Position numbers and translations under genes: made by a program. A stretch of 64,000 nucleotides of DNA. It comes from Stichopus chloronotus (taxonomy: Eukaryota > Echinodermata > Holothuroidea > Aspidochirotida > Stichopodidae). Positions 12,090 to 25,275 of this stretch are shown here, in pieces (position 1 is the first letter of the stretch; every line of letters begins with the position of its first letter). The stretch is taken from the NCBI GenBank assembly GCA_021234535.1, contig CM037838.1:16458670-16522669 (forward strand), written 5' to 3'. The notes beneath the pieces were generated by a model. The model saw nothing but the letters and a program-made list of their open reading frames with translations, was not told the DNA's origin and did no database searches.

Positions 12090-15000
12090 CAATACAATCA
12101 GTTTCTACATTCTTTTATTTCTTCTTCGTAAAGGAAGAAGTATATAGACGTTTTTTTCTTTAGATGGGAATTCAAACTCGACTTTTTGGCGCGAACACAT
12201 CCTCCTCCCCAACCTCCTCCTCCTCCTCCTCATTTATCGTAGACCGAGGTGAGGCCGAGGGGGAGGAATGTGAGAGGAGGAGGTGAAAGACAGAGAGAGA
12301 GAGAAAGGTTCAACAACCATGCCGAGAATTAAATTCTTTCATATTCCCAGTCACGTGGATATGCTGCAATATTAATACATTTTTTATGCCAAGTGCCTTT
12401 TGCTCCTTTCCTTGACTACGTATGCTATGATATGCCAGGATATTTAAGACCTTTGACCCCATTGACGTTGACTTCCGGTATCGTCGTTTGCCAAACCTTT
12501 TTTTTTTCTTATTGTCATTGTTATCATTACAGTAGTTCTGATAAATTTGCCTCGTCCAATCGCAGAGCTGCTTGGAACTCCCCGTGGGTTGTCTGGACTG
12601 AAGTGCGATCTTACAGTATGTGCAGTATATTGCACGGCCAGTAGTGTTAACCGTAAGATCATCTGGTGTGAAACTGCAGAGTATACCAAGTTTTTAATTT
12701 TGCGATAAAGCTTTATTGCACCTTTTCTCTACATCATTGCCTATTTCTTTCGCTCCTCACTTACCTGTCTTAAGTTACAATTGCACTCCCATCTAAGATG
12801 CCAAAAGTAGTCATAAATTTTAGCAACTCCTAGCTTCCCTTCCCATTTTGCCATTCCTTTTGTGCTTGGAGTGTGGGCTGTCTTTGTTATCTGTGATTTA
12901 CTTCTTGTTGTTTTGTATTGTAACATCATTTTTTCGTTGTTTTTTTTTTTCTTTTTTTTTGTTGTTGCTTAGTCCATGAAAAGAAGCATATCTTTATGCA
13001 TTTCTGATTCTCATAACGTCGGTACAGTTCACCTTGTGGGATGTTAGTGGGTGTCACTTTAAAACCCGTTGGCACGCGTCTGATTCAAATAGCCCACTTT
13101 CGACGATGCCCCCCCCCCCCCCCGCCCCCTTTCTATCATTGAGTCGATTTACACTTTTCTGCATGTCTATTTGGAGATATGACCATGGTTTTTTTTTCGT
13201 AGTCACACGGAAATGTGTAGTATTAGTGCAAAAAGTGATGACTTTGAAATTTGAATGGCTCATTCACGACAGGATCGTGAGAAGTGAAAGTTTCACAAAT
13301 CTAAAGATAAGTAACGTAACGTTGGCAAACATATCGGTAACTGCAGAGGCGATTCACCGTAATTTATGCATATTTATTCATGACACTGCCCACGGAAGTG
13401 GGTTGACCACTCCTTAATTTCGAAGCAAATTCACTGCAACGTTTTGACGCAGCCTTAGAAAGGAACGAAAGGTTTTGTTCTTTACGTATTGTTAAATTCC
13501 AATGTAAGAATATACGAAAAAGGACTGAAAACCTGTAGCGATTGTCAACGACACCCGCGAATGAAAACCAGTTAAGAGTGTGGGTGTTTTAGTTTGATAA
13601 TTCAGGTTTTGTTTCAATGAGGAGTTCTACATTGAACCCCCCTCTCCATAGCAACCGAAATAAAAAAAAATATGAAGTGCAAGAGAAACAGGAGTGATGT
13701 GCCAGGCAAGTGAATACAATCATAAGTTAATTCTAAAACAAAAGAAGTCTATCCTTCACTGATCGATTGATTGATTCAGCAATTGATTGATTAACTAATT
13801 ATAGATTGTTCGATCGATTGAATTGGTATTCCATCAGGTCATGTCTGTTCATTTGATATTTTCCTTGTTTGTTGTTTTATCTTGAGCCTTCCCTTGTACA
13901 TACATGAGGGCCCAGTGTTTTGACCGCATGGTTTTTTTTTTCTTTTTATAATACACAGTAGACAACACGGCGATGTCTACACGAAGCTCAAATATTTAGT
14001 GTGTTACCAAAAAACGCTATAGCGTGGAAATGTTTCACCGACATTTCATCATTCGCATGTGCGCACAAGTAGGATTAGAACTGTGCTGTGGGGGATTTGG
14101 CAAGTAGGAATTGGGGGAGAAAGACATTTTGATTCACTCAGTGACCACTTCACAGATTTAAGTATGGAGAACCTTTGGTGCTTTTTGGGGGGGGGTGGGG
14201 AGAGGGTAGGGGTAGGTTTATAAGATTGGTGCTTCTGTAGAATATTGGTAGTGATAGTCTAGTTGGAGGTGGAGCATGGCGTCTCCTCCGAGAAGGAAAA
14301 TGTGTGAAGTTATGTCATTCGTACCATATTTGTTTCCTAGAGAAATTCCGGCAGCGTATCTACTGTCAAAGTTCATCTCAGCATAATGAAGTCATTTTCA
14401 TGTGCACAATATGTGCTTACCTTGCTTCCTGGTCGTGCATTGCGTCCACGTCGAGATCATTACCATGTGTTCTCGGATTCGATTCGGAAGCCGTTCGGTT
14501 CCTTGTTGAAACTTTTTTTTTTTTTTTTTTGCCTTGAGTAAGCGAAGGCTTTTATGCTAATATCATTTACAACATGCACGGGTGAATGATGTCTGCAAAG
14601 AGTCAAAGCTACATAGTCGATATCGATATTAAATGATATTATTTTCATGTCAAAATTCGATCCACTTTAGCACACATAGTCTCGCATCTGTAACACGTAC
14701 GTGTACATGCGTGTGTTTGTGTATGGGTTTTAAGAAGAAAGCATGATTGGTGTCAGCAACAACTGCGGTCGAAAAGAGTCCCGATGACGTAATCGTTCAT
14801 CGTGATCGTCACGTGACATAATGTTGTGCAAAATTAGCCTACACTTCTTCCGTTTGTTTTGTGACCACATTTGGAGGAGCATTGCATCAAAGTAAGTTGA
14901 AGATTAGGCAAGTACCTCTTAAGACAATATGTCTTTAAAATGAAACCTTTCAAACTATCAACTCCTTGAAAATGAAATCTTTGGCATTGCAGCGCTCTGG

Positions 15001-18000
15001 CCGATGTAAGGGGGGGGGGGGGGGGGTCCCATGCAGTGTGATGTTAGATACCTGCATGACATGCATTTCAAATCTATTTAATGTGATGTATTAAGCTTAT
15101 CTATCTCGCGAAGGTTGCACAGTGGTATTTATATTACCGTTATCTCCTTGTACGGCAGGTGTTCATCGGCCGTGCATTTCATTCGTGCGTTTCGTCCTCA
15201 ATGAAATGTCACCATTCATCACCAAACCTACATGTCCAATCTTAATGCTACACAAAAATCTGTAATTACTCCGTCGTTTCAAATGTAGGAATTTTCATCC
15301 ATGAATACATTGCCAGAAGTGACCAGAATGCAGTGCGTATATTCTGCTCCGAGACCTCCGTGTCTCGTATTGTGTTTTCGTCTGTGCAGTATTCTAGTTT
15401 TAGGACCAAGCAGTCACATTTGAGTGTTTTACGTTTAATTCGAACATCAAGGAATGGCGCGCTGTTTGTTGAGAGAAATATCACCTGTATGTATACGATT
15501 GTGGCTATTCGCCCGAACAGATTGGTTGCGAATACGAATACCAAAAAAAAATTATTAGCATGAACTTAGATCCTGGCCAATCAACGGTAGTTATTAAGGC
15601 TACGTTTTGGGTCAGGTTCGTGCGAATAATGATGGTATCCGCGCGTAACTCTCCCGTAATTCGCTCGTTGTTCTTTTCGAATAGTTTCAATCATATGAAC
15701 ATGTAATACAAGCCTAGTGATGATGTACCAGTTATATTGAAAGGGTTGTGAACGGTGGTATCCGTACGGAACTTTTGTCACTTAAATCACCAGATATTTG
15801 AAAGTGAAGCGCTGTGAATATGCCTTGCGGTGAAGGCTGTGAGGCTGTTACCAAAGGTTATTTTAACTGAAATGTGTGCGCTTGGTAATTGTTTTCATTG
15901 TACCGAACACGACACCGTGTCACTTCCTTCACGTTGTTTCACTCGTCACAAAACCCATCAGGTAATTTATATACTTCACAAATTATCTCGTTTTTCGATA
16001 AAGAAGCCATCCATTTCATGCACTGCGAAAGCTATTTATCGATTTTTTTAGTTCCCACGGTAACAGAAAAATCTCACTTACGGGTAGCCTACATACTCTG
16101 ACAGTTTCTAGATTACTTTTTATTATGTCACATCTGAAAGTATGGTAGACCTGCCAGGTTTACTTTCTTGTTGTTGTTTTGTTTTTTCTTTTTACACCGT
16201 AGAAATTATTGTACGTTGAACCTTATGCGTGTTATCTAAAGTAACAAAGCTGTACGTTAATGATATGAAAATAAGTTATCGTTTCACGTTCGCGTAACAC
16301 TACTTTATTCAAAAAATGAAATATGAACAGAAATTAAGATAAAAAGGAGGGAAAATGGATAAAAAATGGATCGTGAATTTTCAAATATATTGAAGTGAGT
16401 ATACACGTCTATGAAAGTGTAGGCGTACTATATAGTTTAACTTCCATTCCTTTGTCCGCTACTCAGGGTCGTTTTCCTGTTGAATGTACATAGGATCAGA
16501 AATGTTCTTGTTATCGCACGTGTGTTTGTTAACTTAGTGTATTAGGATAGCAGGCCTAACCAAAACGAAACCAAGAGCTCCCTGAAAATGGTCTTGTTTG
16601 CACTTAAAAATAGTGGTGAGAGTTACTGATCACGTTACCTCTACGATGTACTTTACTTTTACATTGAAATGGCATGCCTTGGCTAAAGGAGCAACCTTTA
16701 TCCGTATTATTGCTTGTAACAACATTTCATTACGTTTGGTGGAAACTTGTAGTTTACGAAACGCAATTATGCAATGAAAGTCCGTTCCATTGATTTAGTA
16801 TCCTGTCTATTTGGCTGCACTTGAATGCGAATGGTCACATTCGTCGACGTAAGGGTGTATCTGTGATTAATGTGCTTCCACTTGATGATTGAAAATACTT
16901 TTCGGGTAGAGCATTCATAAAGAGGAAGGGGAAAGGGGGGGGGGTGGACATAGCTTTCATATTTGATGTAATACAGAGGCTGTACGATTACCTGATTCCA
17001 TGTTCTTCTACATAGGAGGATTGCAACATAGGCTATATTGCTCTGTCACGAACAGCTTCTTCTTTTGATTTATTTTACAAAAGTTTTTGAACCTCAATCT
17101 GAATCATTTATACAGTATGATCAAAATGGTTTCAGCTTCGTAACTGACGTTTCCTTTATTTACATTCTGAGGGGACAATATCACGTGATCATTGCTCTCA
17201 CGTCCCACCGAACCTTTTGTTCTTTGACCCTGCTTTGAAGTGATTGAATAATGCTACCACGTGGTGCGTACGTCTGACAATTTGCAGGGAATTTGTAGTC
17301 TATGTATTTTATCGTCCATCGCATATTATGGTTTTGCTAACTGGAAAACAAAACACAAAAGAAAATGTAGAACACTCCAATCGTGCATAATTTGGCAAGT
17401 TTGACAAGGCCATTTGTTTTGATAGACTCGAAATGTACGGACTGCTGACGTCTTAATCTCAACGACAAGATTGGTACAGAACAGTCTTTGAAACTTGGAA
17501 TGTGTAAGATCTCACGAAAATCAGCCCATTTTTTTTTGGGGGGGGGCGGGGGGGGAGGACGGTGGGGTGGATTGGTGCGGTTAAGAGGAGTGTTCGATTC
17601 AGTCATATATGTACACCAGTCCATAATTAGTTCCCCCTCAAAATAAAGTGATGCTAAGGGACTTTGTCACGGAGAAACTTCTTTGAAAAACCGGCTACAT
17701 GACATGACATGTGCGAAAAAAAAAAGATCATGATAACTTTGGTGAATGTTACTATGAAAAAGATGATCATTACCTGAGGTCGTTTTCTTTGCCTACACAT
17801 ATATATGTATACACATATATATGGACTAAGTTATGGGAATGATGTGTTTGTATGTATTTACGGAGTATACTGTAATTAATATGACAGGATAAAATGCAGG
17901 AATTTTTTTCTTTTTCTTCACGCAATTTGGAAGCTTTTCTTATTTTATTCGGCAATCATGAAACGTGTTGCTAACGTAAAATTCTTAATTATTGGAGATG

Positions 18001-20470
18001 CAGGGGTTGTTTTTTTCAGTGTTTGGTAATAATGGAAAAGGTATTTGTCTGTTGTAATCTATCAAGTGTCTATACAATTCGCACGTAGTTTCGTTACCGT
18101 TGATGCTGATTAAATGTTTCTATCAGCATAGCCCAAGTGGCGATGTAATGTATACTGTGTGTATCCTATCGTCGCTGGTAGAAGTACAGGTACAGGTACA
18201 TACACACACACATATATATAGGGAGCTCATGGTTTGGTCAACAGGTCGCGTTCGTTCTTAGTGAAGGTTACGTCTGCTTTATCCCTTCCTTTGAATTTAA
18301 GTTAGTTAATATGAGGATAGTCGAAGTATTCTATGGAATATTTGCCAATGGAGTGTGTCGTAGCCGGGGGGGGGGGGGGACACCTTCGGTTTCTTGTGGG
18401 CTATGACTGATTGTTACCATCTAGTATTGGACTCGTACATCAAGAATACTCACAGAAAAATATTTAGAGAATATATACCTCGAAAACTACACACGGTAAT
18501 GACTCCAAAGGATAAATTTACTTTTGAATCTTTTTTTTTTTTGTTTTTTAACTGTTATGAAAATTCATGGTGACATGATCGGAAAGCCGTCGAAATTGGC
18601 CGGCACATGGCGGGAAATAAGAAAGTTACCATGGTGATAGCGGATATTGCTGCATCTGCGTAATTGTGTGACGTTCGAAGCAGCGCCTGTGATTTAAGCT
18701 GTGTAATTTGACCTCAGGAAACCGAATTGAATACTTATGGCTCTTGTAGCCATATCACAGTAAGTGACGTATAGGCGTTTAAGTAACACCCATTGCCAAC
18801 CCACTCTCGTGGGTCTGTGACCCCACCACCTCCCACCTCTGTTTCCCCATGTGTATCGCGTAACCCCTATACCTGCAAGCTACGTATATTGACATTTTTT
18901 TTGGTCAATGTGGTATGCATTTTGTATTTTGTTTATCGATATTGTTGCTTTGACGATAACAAGAAATCTTTGTGTATCTTCATCATGATAAGTAAAATTA
19001 GAAGACATTGTTTCTTCATTTTCTCTTTTTTTTTTTTCCTAAATTTTTGACCACGTCTTGATGGGCCACTTTCATTTGAGGATGTGGACACGAGGACACG
19101 GTCACGTGGTGCAATATTTGTATAAATGTATCCATTCTCGCATCTTCGAGGCTGCTACCTTCTTTTTTTTTTCTTTTTTTTTGAAGATTTTCTTTAATTT
19201 TTCCTTCTTTCTTTTATAAGATCAAATTGAATAAAATCATGAGTTTCGACTTTAGATAAAGTTACATCAGTTCGTTTTGTCATCTCTCTGTTTTCTTCTA
19301 ACATATCTGAAATGAACTGTCGCTTGTTTCGATCTCGCGATATTCACCAACTTAACCCTTTTTCACATCTTGACTTTATACCAGAGACTATGCTCAGTGT
19401 GGGCAAGGTTTGTAGATGGTTGTCCTACGGGAGAGTGAGGCCCTGATAACGAAGATCGTGTGATGTGCAACGAAAAAGAGAGCTGACTTTACTCGTAAGT
19501 GGTAGAGTGAACCACGAATGACAAATCTATTGAATCTTTTACCGTTCGTAAAACGTACCTTATTTGAGGTCTAAAGATTTTTAAGAGTTCTGATCACCTA
19601 TGCAAAAATTATGATTTGCTATGTCGCAAAGTGTCAGTATTTGCCCTTTATACATTGTATTTTGATTGCTTGACCCCTTGTTTACATGTTAGTATTTCAT
19701 ATCAATATTTTTAAGGGACATTAATTATATTCACTCCCAAAAGGAATCACTGAGGGCGTATCAAATTTGGAATGGGCCTTGTAACATTTCTGGTGAGAAA
19801 ACAAAAGGTTAACAAGACACATCATACGAGTAATTCCCTGACGTCACAAATTTGCATCCTTAGCCCAATGTTTATTCATGATAAAGGTGTAAGGCACGAA
19901 TGTAATTGTAAAATGGTCACTATTTGATGGAATTTGTGACAACGTTCAATGATTATTCAGCAAATACTAGAAAATGCCATTGTCATGTCACACGATCACA
20001 TAGCAGAGGTGAGCTAATCCATGGACAGTCATAAATCTAAACTGAGACTATTTTCTTCATCTTTTATAATTACCGAAACGTAATATGAATCCTTTTTCAA
20101 TTTATGAAACAAAGTGTGGAGTGTTAAAGTATTAGTTCCCGCATAAATTTATGCAGAGATGCTATCATGTTGCTTTGAAGAAAATTTAGGATGAATATTG
20201 AAGCTCTGGTTCATGAAATTAATTTATACAAGGGTGCGAGCATGTTGGTGTGAAGAAAAAGTATTCTGTAGCACGTTTAGAGAATCCAGTGGTGCATGGC
20301 CACATGCAATGTGACAACGCACAACATGGCCACACGCAACATCGCCATACGCGTCAAGGACAACTGCGTTTCCTGATGAACATGATAGTTTTATCAGAAA
20401 GCCAACAGTGTTGAACTAAAACCTCTTTCAGGAAGTTCAGGTGGCAAACTTTTATTTCTATTCCTCTCAG
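12090..20470. other. Gene-poor intergenic DNA
   Basis: No gene can be supported. Contents are simple sequence: CCTCCT repeats at about 12,205-12,231 facing GGAGGAGG at 12,271-12,284, a GATT-rich patch at 13,760-13,820, AT dinucleotide runs near 17,795-17,823 and 18,200-18,220, poly-C at about 13,107-13,123, and poly-G at about 15,009-15,026 and 18,366-18,379. The longest open frame (127 codons from 13,034) crosses poly-C and poly-T runs and looks random. Confidence 0.5.
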
Positions 20471-20662
20471 CGTATTGATTTAGCACAGTCCAGCGTTCCT
20501 TCCCCCGAGGGCCATTGCACCCTGAGTGCAATCTTGTCCGGGGAGGGTGGGGGGTCACACGCTACTACCATCGATGATAGCTGTAACGAGAAAGGCGGAT
20601 ATACAAAATACGAATATTCCTTTCCTACAAAACAACATAACTCCAGTTATACGATCACCTGA
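20471..20662 (+). CDS. Candidate terminal coding exon, unknown protein
   Basis: A strong acceptor (TTTATTTCTATTCCTCTCAG ending at 20,470) is followed by exactly one open frame of 63 codons to TGA; the other two frames stop within a few codons. The peptide is Ser/Gly/Thr-rich and acidic (for example GEGGGSHATTIDDSCNEKGG, then SFPTKQHNSSYTIT at the end), which resembles a cytoplasmic tail rather than random AT-rich translation. An AATAAA follows at 20,859. The family is not recognised. It may be an alternative last exon of the same plus-strand gene as the segments at 21.2, 23.8 and 24.1 kb. No upstream exon or start was found between FAM78 and here. Confidence 0.4.
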   Translation, partial: RIDLAQSSVPSPEGHCTLSAILSGEGGGSHATTIDDSCNEKGGYTKYEYSFPTKQHNSSYTIT

Positions 20663-20858
20663 TTCTCTTCTTCACCCAAGTTCCCCTTCCCTTCGAGAGG
20701 AAAACGTTGCACCTGCACTTTTCCTTTTTTTTATTATTTTTTTAGAGTATCTCCTAGACAGAGTAATGAAGGAAAGTGAACGAAATATAACTTTAATTTA
20801 GAAATATAATCATCGAACGTAGCATCCTCCACACGCTCTGTGTATATATTCAACCTTG

Positions 20859-20864
20859 AATAAA
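20859..20864 (+). promoter_or_regulatory. Polyadenylation signal after the 20.5-kb exon
   Basis: Canonical AATAAA about 197 bases past the stop codon at 20,662; it supports that segment being a last exon. Confidence 0.35.
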
Positions 20865-21222
20865 AAAAAGTCCCGATCTTTTAAAATTTGTCATCACTAT
20901 TTTCCCTTCCTCCTTCCTGTCTCATGCTCTTCGACATCAGTTGATTCTTCGTTGATTCTTCGAATAAAAACCATTAAAATAAAGATGAAATACGAAAAGA
21001 AAAATATTAGAGAAAAAATATATACTTCATGGCGTGCGCGTTTAAGGTCTGATAATATGAAATCACTCTGAAGGTTGCTTTAATTCCATTTCATCTCTTT
21101 TTCATTTTTTTTTTTCACATATCTATAAATACTGTTGCACCTTTTCTTCTCTTCTCCCTTATACTCCCAATCATTTGGCAAACTGGTATTTTTTTTGTTG
21201 TTGTTCTTGACTTGGATAATAG

Positions 21223-21432
21223 GAAGGCGCACAGACGTATCGATCCGATTAACTCGCCTAAATACACACCGAGGCCAATTTCTCTATACCTTCCGAGGTT
21301 GATATTGAAATTGATCCTGCGGCATCGTTTAAAGATATTTCAGATACAACTCCCCAGATTTGTAATAACAGCCTTGGATGAGGATGTTTTAATTTCCCCG
21401 GGGAGCTCACGGTATGAAATCTTCAGAAGATG
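21223..21432 (+). pseudogene. Exon-like segment with conflicting frames
   Basis: A T-rich tract and AG at 21,221-21,222 precede the segment. One frame (from 21,224) is open for 69 codons and ends ALDEDVLISPGSSRYEIFRR. The middle of that reading is implausible (Leu/Arg/Ile runs), whereas a different frame over about 21,273-21,379 reads naturally (SIPSEVDIEIDPAASFKDIS then DTTPQICNN). The best protein-like path therefore changes frame twice, which suggests a decayed exon with compensating indels, or sequence errors. Nothing is recognised. Confidence 0.25.
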
Positions 21433-23786
21433 ACGCTTCGTTTCTTGAAATCTTTTTTCTTAACTTGTTTTTTCTTTTTTTAATGTTATACTTTGTTTTG
21501 CTTGGGTGGTATTTATGTGCATCATATTCCTTAAACAAACTTAAATCAGTTGTTACAGGAAACTAACTGCAAAGAAGGTGAAACGAACTTTCTACGGAGG
21601 AATGTTTTTTTTTTTTCATAGCTTTAATAATTATTTTCCGCTGTTTGCATATGAAAAGTCGTCCACAAATGCTATCACGTAATAATAAAGGGTTCAAAGT
21701 TCGATTTGCGTAATAACGTGTATTTCAGCCGTCTTTTAGTGTCCTTCAGATCTGCAGTTGTAGCCAGTATTTTTTTTCAGACTCGTTTTATCACGTACTC
21801 AAAATGGGCCCATTGTGACGTCATGTTTTTAGTTGTTGATAAGTGTATATTGTTGTGTGCGTGATAAAAATATTGTTGTGTGTGATGATGCAAGGGACAT
21901 CATAAAGTTGCCCTGCTCTGGTTGTAGGTAAGAATTTTTCTGGAAGTATGTCTACAAATGTAGAGATGGGCATTTTCAAATCTAGTTCGTATACTCTGTG
22001 AAGCTCGGCTTAAGAGTTTGGTGACAAATGTATATAAATTGCACAGGATTATGCTTAAGCATGAACCAGAGGGACACGTGCTTAGCGACCACACAGACCG
22101 ACGGAGGGGGGCGGGGGGGGGGGGCGGTTGCAGGAGGGGAGGGTTGGGACCAAACAATTACATTATTGTGTTTCGTGCGTAGAGTGTTCCAGAGTGAATC
22201 CAGGGGTAGCCAGAGGTAGCTTTACGAAAATTAACGTTGGAATTTTTGTCTAGGTCCACAAAGGCACATCCGGCCATTACTCTGTAACATATATGATGCG
22301 GGTAACCTCCACTCCCCGCCCCCCCCCCCCCCCGAGTCTGCAGTCGACAGTCAGATCTGTCGATCTAGTGCAATAGAAAGATGTTGTGGTGCATGCTCAT
22401 TGAAAAACTGACAACTTTGACCTTATATGTAATAATGCTAAGACTGAATTAAGTTTTCAAAAGTTACGGGTCGAAAAATCCCTTAAAACCCGTGTCTCAC
22501 AAACAGTCCCCATTCCACCCGAGAATCCATGCATCGCAAAATGATGGAACTTCCGTTCCGCAACAGGAAACACACGATGGTGATCAAATTACCTGTCACT
22601 TTACGTTCGGGTGTAAACTGGCCATACTTACTTGGCATTCTAGCATAGATAAGGGTTTTGAAAAACTGTTTCAGTGGATGTCGTACTCTATAAGCTGAAG
22701 TAGATTAGCAAGTGCGATGAGAATCATAAAGATTAAAAAAGCACACACACACTTGACAGAGATACATGTCTGTTCAGTCGTGGTATGTCTGCATTAAGCT
22801 TGGGATTGTCATTTAAAAACAGAGGTTCTCTGACGTCACAGAATATGTTTGCATATCATTAGGTAATAAGGGTACACAAATGTAGCATGCTGTTGTTCCT
22901 TTTGCATTGGCTCCAGCCATTCATTCTTCTGAACGAAATTGTTTCGTCCGTCTTCAAAGATATTTACAAGAAAATTCTGAGCGAAAAAAAGAGCAAATCT
23001 AGGCTAGCGAAAAGACGATTTGCAAGGTCGTAGATGAAGGTTCACCGTGAATTCACCATCACACGTCACGGTATCGATGTGTGTAAATGAACATTCCTGA
23101 CGTCCAGTAAAATTTCATATCATGAGGTGCATAAACGTTATTTGCGCGATCTTCTCTGCATATGTACTTAAATTAGCATATACTTGAATTATCACCACCA
23201 GCACATGGAAAAAGTGCAATTGCGCCGCGAGTGAAGCATGCCCAGCGCATTCAAATATCTCTCCAATCGAATCTCTCTAAGAATTCCCTCTGGCGAAGAG
23301 AACAATTGCACTAACATATGTGTCATGAATTATTAGCATACTTTCAGGCAGATACATACGTAAATAAATATGTCAATAATTTAATAGCCATTGCAGTCAT
23401 CATCTCGTGATCTGTCGGGCAGAACTGTCGCGTTATGGAATCGTCGTATGAAATCGATTTTCATCTAATGTGTGTGACTCTGGATATGCTGAAACAAAGA
23501 ACACAATAAGAGAAAGTGCAGTGACGTACATATTATTAGTTTCTAGTGTCGGCAGGAAGAGACATCATTTACTAATTTTAAACACAGGCACGTTGCGCAT
23601 GCGTTGACGAGTGACTTATTAAAACCGGAAACCAGATTTAATCTGTCATAGAAATGAATAAAACATGTAAACGCCGTATGTAATGGACTTCAATAGAGGT
23701 TTTAATGTTGACGTTGTAATGGCACCGGAAGTACTGACTGTTAAGCGTTTACTTCTGTCTTGGTTTAGTTGTCCTTTCTTTTTCAG

Positions 23787-23881
23787 AAATGTGCTGTTTT
23801 ATAACCCAGTTTTCTCTGACTTGGGCAGTGGGACGTTGACCAATCAGGGGGACAGCTTACTACTTTCAGGTTGTGTCTCCG
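23787..23881 (+). CDS. Candidate internal exon, unknown protein
   Basis: An excellent acceptor (GTCCTTTCTTTTTCAG, ending 23,786) leads into a single open frame whose peptide reads NVLFYNPVFSDLGSGTLTNQ and then GDSLLLSG. Possible donors follow at 23,870 (CAG|GTTGTG) and 23,882 (CCG|GTAATA). Both leave phase 1, which does not join in frame to the next candidate exon at 24,079. The composition looks coding, but the model is incomplete and the family is unknown. Confidence 0.3.
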
Positions 23882-24078
23882 GTAATATTATTTTAGTAAC
23901 AAAGCCTGCTGAATCTCTCCCGTGCACATTTGATTGCACAGGTACTTGTAGACTGCGGGCGCGTCCAATGTTTCGAACAGGTCTTAATGCATGCTCTACT
24001 TGTTTTATACGCTGCAAAATAAAAAAAATAGGGTTTCCTTTCGGTATAGTATCTTGATTTCCGGTTTTTTTCTTCTAG

Positions 24079-24350
24079 GAGTCTGGTATTGACAGAAAGA
24101 GGCCAGCAACAGAAAGCGCCGAGGTGGCAACTGAATCAAGGTCCCAATTGCTCCGACTCTCAACTCCTCCTACAGTGTAATAAGTTTTACTGTTCCCGAG
24201 GTTCAACTGCATGGACGTAAAACTGAGTCCTTGATTCAACTTCAACTTGGTTCATACCTGCATGGTGACTCAGGCAATGACAGCGACGGGGTTCTCCCGT
24301 CAGACACCTTCGCTGACACTCGGGGCTCCTCTCTGACTTTGTTTGCTTAA
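24079..24350 (+). CDS. Candidate terminal exon, frame broken once
   Basis: After TTTTTTTCTTCTAG (24,078) the first frame reads ESGIDRKRPATESAEVATES and stops at 24,178. An overlapping frame, opening after a TGA at 24,134, runs 71 codons to TAA at 24,350 and is strongly protein-like in its second half (SYLHGDSGNDSDG, then DTFADTRGSSLTLFA). Moving from the first to the second needs one extra base near 24,130, so this is either a one-base frameshift or two alternative 3' ends. AATAAA at 24,434 supports a last exon. The acidic Ser/Asp-rich tail looks like a cytoplasmic domain; the protein is not identified. Confidence 0.35.
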
Positions 24351-24433
24351 GCAAATATTAAGCCTCACGCTTGGATTATTTATTGTACATGAGCAATTTA
24401 TGGCTCATCATGTTTTTATGTTATAGACATGTA

Positions 24434-24439
24434 AATAAA
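24434..24439 (+). promoter_or_regulatory. Polyadenylation signal after the 24.1-kb exon
   Basis: Canonical AATAAA, 84 bases after the TAA at 24,348-24,350. Confidence 0.45.
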
Positions 24440-24980
24440 TGCCATTCCAAAAATTAAATTCACCTTGTCGAAATTGCCTTTGACTCTTCAGAGCTAAAAA
24501 TGTTTTCCCTTTCTGGGGATTACCAAATAAAACGGACTATGTAATCTAATGAACGATATTCGAATTGTGAACAATGATCAACTAATCAACCCATGCCGCT
24601 GAGAACAGTCGTGTACAAATGGAAGCCTTTTTACTTTCGGTTAAGTAAAGTGTAGTATGTTTAATAAAGGTCTTTCACGAAATAAATAATTTGAAAACAA
24701 AGTTAAAACTTGCCATTCGGAAAGAACGAAATGTTAGAAGTGAGAGTTGCATCTAACAAAGCATTTCACTAAAATACTTCAGAGTTTACAAACTTAAAAT
24801 ATATTTCCTTAAAGGCGGTTTTTTTGTTTTTTTACTCGTCAGGTATTTTTGATACCTATCAGGCTTACTCAAGTTTAAGTTTTACCGCTGTATATTGTGT
24901 AAAAGTTCTTTAAAATCTTTTTTTTTTCGTTGATACATATGTATCATAGAGACCACCTTAGGATCCCTGGTCGTGTCGTG

Positions 24981-25275
24981 GGGCAAAGCCCTCGTGGGGC
25001 GGGGGGCCAAGGCGGTAAAGGCACGTGAAGCCCATGGGTGTTATGGCATTCGTGATGTATTTAAGTCATCTTTTAAAAGCTAATTCTTTTAAAAATTTAT
25101 CGAAACTTCAAGGACAAAGCCCCTACGGGTGGGGGGGGGGGCTAGAAAACAAAGCTACCCAAGCTCTTGGGTTTGATGGAATCAGTGATGTATGAATCTC
25201 ATTATTTTACAGAGCTTTAAAACCAAAGTTGGATAACTCGAAACAAAGATACAAAGTCCCTTCGGAATCCAGAGG
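24981..25275. repeat. Diverged tandem repeat, about 135-bp unit
   Basis: Units begin near 24,981 (GGCAAAGCCCTCGTGGGG), 25,113 (GACAAAGCCCCTACGGG) and 25,250 (TACAAAGTCCCTTCGG). The first two also share AAGCYCWTGGGTKTKATGG and GTGATGTAT blocks. The units are old and differ at many positions. Confidence 0.55.

Noticed and set aside
13034..13417. 127-codon frame
   Set aside because: Crosses poly-C and poly-T runs; composition follows base composition.
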